Part shown: positions 6,656 through 9,881 of the stretch, piece after piece | How the letters are laid out: each line of letters begins with the position of its first letter | How positions within the stretch are numbered: the stretch's first letter is position 1 | Assembly (NCBI GenBank): GCA_947626485.1 | Contig: CANQSG010000065.1 | Span: 1-9,881, forward strand | From: an uncultured Clostridia bacterium | GTDB lineage: Bacteria; Bacillota; Clostridia; Oscillospirales; Acutalibacteraceae | Direction: 5' to 3' | Length of the DNA stretch: 9,881 nt | Translations under genes and position numbers: made by a program | Notes under the pieces: model-generated | What the model was told of the DNA's origin: nothing | Seen by the model: only the letters and a program-made list of their open reading frames with translations | Databases searched by the model: none

Positions 6656-6842
6656 CGTTTGCGTCGGGCGCGGGCAGGTGCGACAGCCCGCCCGTTTTGC
6701 GGCGCTGCCGCACGCATTCGGTCAGCAGGTACTCGATCTGCCCGTTGACGGAGCGGAATTCGTCCTCCGCCCACGCCGCGAGTTCAGCGTAAAGCTGCGG
6801 CGACAGGCGCAGCGGCACCTGCTTTTTTCCGGAATCCGCCAT
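6645..6842 (-). CDS. Small ribbon-helix-helix (Arc-like) DNA-binding protein
   Basis: This 65-aa protein has the ribbon-helix-helix pattern: a short β strand KQVPLRLS (about residues 7-14), helix A PQLYAELAAWAEDEF (15-29), a turn around Ser31-Gly34, and helix B GQIEYLLTECVRQRRK (34-49), then a flexible charged tail. RHH proteins act as dimers that put the paired strands into the DNA major groove. The ATG at 6842 lies 2 nt after the stop of the SPFH gene; a TTG overlapping that stop (6846-6848) is the alternative start and would add two residues. No strong ribosome binding site is visible, so translation is probably coupled to the SPFH gene. No toxin gene is adjacent, so an antitoxin role is not supported. 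Autoregulation of its operon through the TGATATCA repeats at 7910-7928 is an attractive inference. Confidence 0.82.
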   Translation of the reverse strand: MADSGKKQVPLRLSPQLYAELAAWAEDEFRSVNGQIEYLLTECVRQRRKTGGLSHLPAPDANEKK

Positions 6843-6844
6843 CG

Positions 6845-7888
6845 TCAATACAGGCTTCCCGAATTGACGACGGGTTGCGCGTCGTGGTTGCCGCAGAGGA
6901 CGACCAGCAGGTTGGAAACCATCGCCGCCTTGCGCTCCTCGTCGAGCGCGACCGTCCCGTGTTCCGCCAACCGTTCGAGGGCGAGCTCCACCATGCCGAC
7001 GGCGCCGTCGACGATCATCTTGCGCGCGTCGATCACGGCCGACGCCTGCTGCCGCTGGAGCATGACCGCGGCGATCTCCGGCGCGTAGGCGAGGTAGGTG
7101 ATGCGGGCTTCGAGGATTTCGAGCCCCGCGTCGGCGACCCGCTGCTGGATTTCGTCCCGGATGCGGGCGGCGACGACCTCGCTCGACCCCCGCAGGCTGC
7201 CCTCGTCGGCGACCCCGTCGCCCGTCGTGTCGACGCCCTGCGCGACGTCATAGGGGTAGATGCGGACGATGTTGCGCAGCGCGCTGTCGCATTGCAGCGA
7301 GAGATATTCCTTGTAATTGTCGACCCGGAAGACCGCCTTGGCGGTGTCGACCACCCGCCACATGACGGCGATGCCGATCTCGATCGGGTTGCCGAGGCAG
7401 TCGTTGATCTTCTGCCGGTTGTTGTTCAGCGTCATGATTTTCAGCGAAATCTTCTGATTTAAGTTGATCTGTCCGACGTTTACCCCCGCCAGCGAGGCGG
7501 CGATCTGCCCGGCGGACGGCTGCTTCGCGCCGTCGACGTCGCCGCTCTGGTTCAGGCGGGTGCGTGCGGCGGGGTTGACGCTGACGCAGAAGGGGTTGAC
7601 CCAGTAAAAGCCCTCCTCTTTGAGCGTGCCGATGTATTTGCCGAAGAGGGTCAGCACGAGCGCCTCCTGCGGCTTTAAGACCTTCAGCCCGAGCAGCGCG
7701 ATCCAGCCGAGCAGGCTCCAGACGGCGCAGAGAATGAGCAGCGCCACCGCGCCGGGCTGCGTCGACGACGACGAGGACGCCCAGATGCCGCCGAAGATAA
7801 ACCCGGCGATCGCGGCGAGATAGAGCAAGATCTCGAGCAGCAGCACGAGCATGCCGTTTTTGCGATGGGTGAGAATTTTTTCCTGCAT
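6845..7888 (-). CDS. SPFH/band-7 domain membrane protein
   Basis: The product is 347 aa. Two hydrophobic helices lie at about residues 12-36 and 46-69, separated by a short Ser-rich loop (ASSSSSTQPGA). Immediately afterwards comes an SPFH (stomatin/prohibitin/flotillin/HflK) domain, about 70-290, beginning LKPQEALVLTLFGKYIGTLK and EEGFYWVNPF, which is the usual 'P-x-E-x-x-V...FGK...G...NPF' opening. An Ala/Arg/Gln-rich helical part (DEIQQRVADAGLEILEARI, later AVMLQRQQASAVIDARKMIV) fits the conserved oligomerisation region, and the C-terminus ends QPVVNSGSLY. SPFH proteins build large membrane-bound rings or microdomains; the precise role of this bacterial group is not known to me. The ATG at 7888 has GGAGG 8 nt upstream. 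It is the first gene of a two-gene operon with the RHH protein and has its own promoter and candidate operator. Confidence 0.92.
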   Translation of the reverse strand: MQEKILTHRKNGMLVLLLEILLYLAAIAGFIFGGIWASSSSSTQPGAVALLILCAVWSLLGWIALLGLKVLKPQEALVLTLFGKYIGTLKEEGFYWVNPFCVSVNPAARTRLNQSGDVDGAKQPSAGQIAASLAGVNVGQINLNQKISLKIMTLNNNRQKINDCLGNPIEIGIAVMWRVVDTAKAVFRVDNYKEYLSLQCDSALRNIVRIYPYDVAQGVDTTGDGVADEGSLRGSSEVVAARIRDEIQQRVADAGLEILEARITYLAYAPEIAAVMLQRQQASAVIDARKMIVDGAVGMVELALERLAEHGTVALDEERKAAMVSNLLVVLCGNHDAQPVVNSGSLY

Positions 7889-7909
7889 AACAAGACCTCC
7901 GATTTATTT

Positions 7910-7928
7910 TGATATCAATATGATATCA
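7910..7928. repeat. Paired TGATATCA palindromes over the SPFH operon -10 box, candidate operator
   Basis: The perfect 8-bp palindrome TGATATCA occurs at 7910-7917 and again at 7921-7928 with ATA between them, so the centres are 11 bp apart, about one helical turn. The right copy covers the -10 box and the left copy covers the expected transcription start. This arrangement suits a repressor binding as two adjacent dimers on one DNA face, as Arc-type ribbon-helix-helix proteins do. The gene for such a protein is the second one of this operon. The repeat is seen directly; the protein that binds it is inferred. Confidence 0.6.
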
Positions 7929-7948
7929 CAATCCGGCGGCCATGTCAA
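7920..7948 (-). promoter_or_regulatory. Near-consensus sigma-70-type promoter of the SPFH/RHH operon
   Basis: The minus strand carries TTGACA (7943-7948), a 17-bp spacer and TATCAT (7920-7925). Transcription would start near 7913, giving a leader of about 25 nt with a GGAGG ribosome binding site. The promoter begins just past the terminator of the sugar-transferase gene, so the operon is an independent unit. Confidence 0.75.
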
Positions 7949-7957
7949 GCGCTTTTT

Positions 7958-7992
7958 GAAAAAAGAAAACGGGCGGCGCTTTGCCGTCCGTT
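7958..7992 (-). terminator. Intrinsic terminator of the sugar-phosphate transferase gene
   Basis: On the minus strand AACGGACGGC (7983-7992) pairs with GCCGCCCGTT (7968-7977) around a 5-nt loop, with one A-C mismatch in a 10-bp stem, followed by TTCTTTTTTC. It lies 14 nt past the stop codon at 8007. The mismatch and slightly broken U-tract make it less ideal than the other hairpins here. Confidence 0.65.
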
Positions 7993-8006
7993 CGGGTTTT
8001 GTTCTC

Positions 8007-9377
8007 TCACTCCGATTTCGGCGGGTGGACGCCGATGCGGGGCTGGTTTTCCTCGGTGAAGCCCTCGGTGCTCTCCTTCATAAACAGGATTTTGACCGTC
8101 ATCATCATCAATTTCAGGTCGAGCAGCAGGCTGTACCGCTCGATGTAGATGAGGTCCATGTTCAGCTTGTCGGAGGGGCTGGTGTTGTATTTCCCGTAGA
8201 TTTGGGCGTAGCCCGTCAGCCCGGCCTTGACGCGGTGGCGCAGGTCGAATTCCGGCAGCATTTTCGTGTAGAGGTAGACGTTTTCGATGCGCTCGGGGCG
8301 GGGGCCGACCATCGACATATCGCCCCGCAGGACGTTGAAGAGCTGCGGCACCTCGTCGAAGCGGATCGGGCGGATGACCCTGCCGACCGGCGTGATGCGG
8401 CTGTCCTTCGCCGTCGCCCCGGCGGCGCCGTCCTTGTCGGCGTCGACCACCATCGAGCGGAATTTCAGAATGTTGAAAATCTTGCCGTCCTTCGTGACGC
8501 GGTTCTGGCGGTAAAAGACGGGGCCGCGGTCGTAGAGCTTGATGGCGGCGGCGCAGAGCAGCATAAAGGGGCTCGCGACCAGCAGCCCGACGCTCGCCAG
8601 CACGATGTCGACCATCCGCTTGATGACCGCCTGCTCGATCGAAAGCCCGCGGTTGCGGCAGAGCAGGATCGGCGTGTCGAAGATCTGGGACTGGTAGGAG
8701 TTGTTGACGATGATGTCGTTGCTCGAGGGGAGCAGGTAAATGCGCTTGCGCGAGGCGTAGCAATAGCGCAAAATCTCGTTCTTGATCGACTTTTCAAAGT
8801 CGCAGATGAGCACCGCCTCGTAGCAGTCGATGGCGGCCTTGATGTCCTCGATGCTCGAATCGAGGATCGAGACCCCGGCGCGAATGGAATAGCGCTCGGG
8901 AATGCGCGCCATCTTGCCGATGATCTCCTGCCCGGACTGTTCGTCCCCGTAAATTGCCAGAATATTGCGGGCGCTGTAAAGGGAAAAATAGATCATGTTC
9001 GCGCAGTAGGCGCCGATGGCGGCGATGAGCAGCTGCGCGAGGATGCCGATGAAGAAGGGCGGCATGATGATGAGCTCGCGGGCGACGAGGCTCAGCTGCA
9101 AATACATGATAAAATTCGTGAAAACCGTCGCCAGCGCGAGGCTGTAAATGATCTCGTGCAGCCGCAGCACCCCGACCCGGAACCCGCCGTACAGCAGGAT
9201 AAAGGTGATGAGGATCACGAGGTAGAGCAGGATGACGACGTAGTTGCCGTTGCGGCTGAAGAGCGTCTCCTCGTAGGCGGTCTGCCAGACCTCGATGAAG
9301 GTGAAGGTCATCGCCAGCACCAGACACGCCTTGATGCCGAACATAATGCTTTTCCGAAAGCGAACCAGATAACGCAT
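8007..9377 (-). CDS. Polyprenyl-phosphate sugar-1-phosphate transferase (bacterial sugar transferase family)
   Basis: This 456-aa membrane enzyme belongs to the WbaP/WcaJ-like polyisoprenyl-phosphate hexose-1-phosphate transferases, which move a sugar phosphate from a nucleotide sugar to undecaprenyl phosphate to begin exopolysaccharide, capsule or glycoprotein glycan synthesis. Four hydrophobic helices lie at about residues 11-31, 45-66, 76-96 and 103-130, followed by a nucleotide-fold-like middle domain (about 135-240) with ILAIYGDEQSGQEI at its start. The catalytic domain runs from about 250: the re-entrant helix after KRMVDIVLASVG, DRGPVFYRQNRV (283-294), FNILKFRSM (301-309), the Asp341-Glu342 pair in RFDEVPQLFNVLRGD, GPRPE (358-362) and RHRVKAGLTGYAQIYG (380-395). 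Length and motif order are typical. The ATG at 9377 is preceded by CGGAG about 10 nt away. It has its own promoter and terminator and no other glycan gene is visible, so the sugar and pathway cannot be named. Confidence 0.94.
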   Translation of the reverse strand: MRYLVRFRKSIMFGIKACLVLAMTFTFIEVWQTAYEETLFSRNGNYVVILLYLVILITFILLYGGFRVGVLRLHEIIYSLALATVFTNFIMYLQLSLVARELIIMPPFFIGILAQLLIAAIGAYCANMIYFSLYSARNILAIYGDEQSGQEIIGKMARIPERYSIRAGVSILDSSIEDIKAAIDCYEAVLICDFEKSIKNEILRYCYASRKRIYLLPSSNDIIVNNSYQSQIFDTPILLCRNRGLSIEQAVIKRMVDIVLASVGLLVASPFMLLCAAAIKLYDRGPVFYRQNRVTKDGKIFNILKFRSMVVDADKDGAAGATAKDSRITPVGRVIRPIRFDEVPQLFNVLRGDMSMVGPRPERIENVYLYTKMLPEFDLRHRVKAGLTGYAQIYGKYNTSPSDKLNMDLIYIERYSLLLDLKLMMMTVKILFMKESTEGFTEENQPRIGVHPPKSE

Positions 9378-9393
9378 ATTCGTTTCACTCCGT

Positions 9394-9411
9394 CCGGCCG
9401 CTATCGACCGG
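9394..9411 (-). other. Small hairpin in the sugar-transferase leader, next to the ribosome binding site
   Basis: In the minus-strand leader, CCGGTCG and CGGCCGG (9405-9411 and 9394-9400) can pair as 7 bp with one U-G wobble and an ATAG loop. The stem ends right beside the CGGAG ribosome binding site, 17 nt before the ATG. It could affect translation, but a stem this short may have no role. Confidence 0.35.
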
Positions 9412-9470
9412 TTTTTACTTCGTTCCTTTTATGATATCCGTTTTATAAAATCAAATTTCGTTATGGTATC

Positions 9471-9499
9471 ATCATATAATAGAATCCTTTTTTTGTCAA
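9471..9499 (-). promoter_or_regulatory. Near-consensus sigma-70-type promoter of the sugar-transferase gene
   Basis: TTGACA (9494-9499), a 17-bp spacer and TATGAT (9471-9476) are read on the minus strand. The leader would be about 85-90 nt and AT-rich in its first half. The 11-bp block around the -35 box (minus strand CACTTGACAAA, 9492-9502) is identical to that of the AraC-gene promoter at 4380-4390. Confidence 0.7.
9475..9480 (+). promoter_or_regulatory. Possible -10 box for the right-edge gene
   Basis: A perfect TATAAT on the plus strand overlaps the opposite-facing -10 box of the sugar-transferase promoter by two bases. No good -35 box is found 16-18 bp upstream (CAAATT or AAATTT), so this is weak support for a promoter driving the gene that begins near 9566. 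Confidence 0.3.
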
Positions 9500-9565
9500 G
9501 TGGCAAGCCGTCTGCGCATAGGAATATACAAGAGAAGAATCAGGGGACAGGGGGCGAAAAAGAGC

Positions 9566-9881
9566 GTGTTGACCGTGCTTTGCGTCCGGGAGGGCGGCAG
9601 GCGGCGAACCGGCGGGCGGCGCGCCGAAATACAGGAAATTTCCTGCAAAAACGGGTCGTTTCGCCTCATTTCCCTGCCCGCAAAGCGCCGGGTGCGGGCG
9701 CTGCGAAGCCTTGCGCGCCGGGGGCTGCTGCGCGGGACGGTGCTCTGCCCTTCGTCGCTGACGCTGCCGCCCGGCAGCTTTGCGCGGGAGATCGACGCGG
9801 GCGGTTATCGCGCGGCGCTTTTAGCCAACGCCTTTCTGCGGCTGCTTTCGCCCTACCCGACGGCTTCGGCGGCGCTCGTCG
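9566..9881 (+). CDS. Unrecognised protein, N-terminal part (truncated by window edge)
   Basis: A plus-strand frame is open from here to the window edge, giving 105 codons with the strong G/C third-position preference of the other genes. The protein starts LTVLCVREGGRRRTGG after the initiator and is rich in Arg and Leu. It contains an apparently structured stretch, GSFRLISLPAKRRVRALRSL, followed by GTVLCPSSLTLPPGSFAREI and GYRAALLANAFLRLLSPYP. I do not recognise the family and see no signal peptide or membrane helix. There is no ATG: I propose the GTG at 9566, with G-rich AGGGGG about 11 nt ahead. The next codon TTG (9569) or an upstream GTG at 9500, which has no ribosome binding site, are alternatives. 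The gene is divergent from the sugar transferase, but no functional link is evident. Coding is likely; the start is uncertain. Confidence 0.6.
   Translation, partial: MLTVLCVREGGRRRTGGRRAEIQEISCKNGSFRLISLPAKRRVRALRSLARRGLLRGTVLCPSSLTLPPGSFAREIDAGGYRAALLANAFLRLLSPYPTASAALV

Noticed and set aside
5515..6774. 419-codon minus-strand open frame opposite the glycyl radical enzyme
   Set aside because: It is antisense to a gene with clear catalytic motifs, has a low-complexity Arg/Ala/Asp composition typical of GC-rich shadows and no ribosome binding site.
6645..7888. Toxin-antitoxin module suggested by the Arc-like small protein
   Set aside because: The partner is an SPFH membrane protein of ordinary length, not a toxin, and no second small gene is present.
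9394..9420. Plus-strand hairpin followed by TTTTTACTT, resembling a terminator
   Set aside because: On the plus strand the 7-bp stem has an internal C-A mismatch and there is no plus-strand gene upstream to terminate; it is better read as a leader hairpin on the minus strand.
7851..9434. 527-codon plus-strand open frame opposite the sugar transferase
   Set aside because: It covers the sugar-transferase gene antisense, crosses that gene's terminator and the SPFH promoter, and shows no family motif.

Overview
The window looks like a piece of chromosome from a GC-rich, anaerobic Gram-positive bacterium. My best guess is a gut member of the Clostridia (Oscillospirales/Ruminococcaceae type), but this is inference. 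The reasons are strong G/C preference at third codon positions, AT-rich intergenic islands with textbook TTGACA/TATAAT-type promoters, GGAGG-type ribosome binding sites, an oxygen-sensitive glycyl radical enzyme, and a membrane-anchored zinc-ribbon protein of a kind common in Firmicutes. No phage, transposon, CRISPR, rRNA or tRNA signature was seen.

Layout from left to right. (1) Positions 1-3418 hold a minus-strand block: a zinc-ribbon/single-TM protein (1397-3280) with its own consensus promoter, then an ABC ATPase (651-1325), then its ABC-2-type permease, which overlaps the ATPase by ATGA and runs off the left edge. A strong intrinsic terminator-like hairpin sits between the zinc-ribbon gene and the ATPase, directly against the ATPase ribosome binding site, so the transporter may be controlled by read-through. 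(2) Positions 3429-6655 hold an AraC-family regulator (minus) divergent from a glycyl radical enzyme (plus). The shared 124-bp intergenic region carries a consensus promoter for the regulator, a weak overlapping promoter for the enzyme, and a 22-bp-spaced imperfect direct repeat that fits an AraC-type operator. The enzyme keeps the Cys-x-Glu and glycyl-radical motifs, but the sequence around the cysteine is non-standard and no activating enzyme lies beside it. A bidirectional terminator closes this unit. (3) Positions 6645-7948 hold a two-gene minus-strand operon: an SPFH/band-7 membrane protein followed 2 nt later by a small ribbon-helix-helix protein. The operon promoter contains two copies of the palindrome TGATATCA with centres 11 bp apart over the -10 box, a good candidate for autoregulation. 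(4) Positions 7958-9499 hold a single-gene unit for a polyprenyl-phosphate sugar-phosphate transferase that would start exopolysaccharide or glycan synthesis, with promoter and terminator. (5) From about 9566 to the right edge is the start of a divergent plus-strand gene that I do not recognise.

The four minus-strand promoters I could identify are all near-consensus (TTGACA, 16-17 bp spacer, TATAAT-like). Long antisense open frames occur throughout because of the GC-rich codon bias and are treated as shadows. The most promising items are the unusual orphan glycyl radical enzyme with its cis-regulatory region, the SPFH/RHH pair with its candidate operator, and the hairpin ahead of the ABC transporter.
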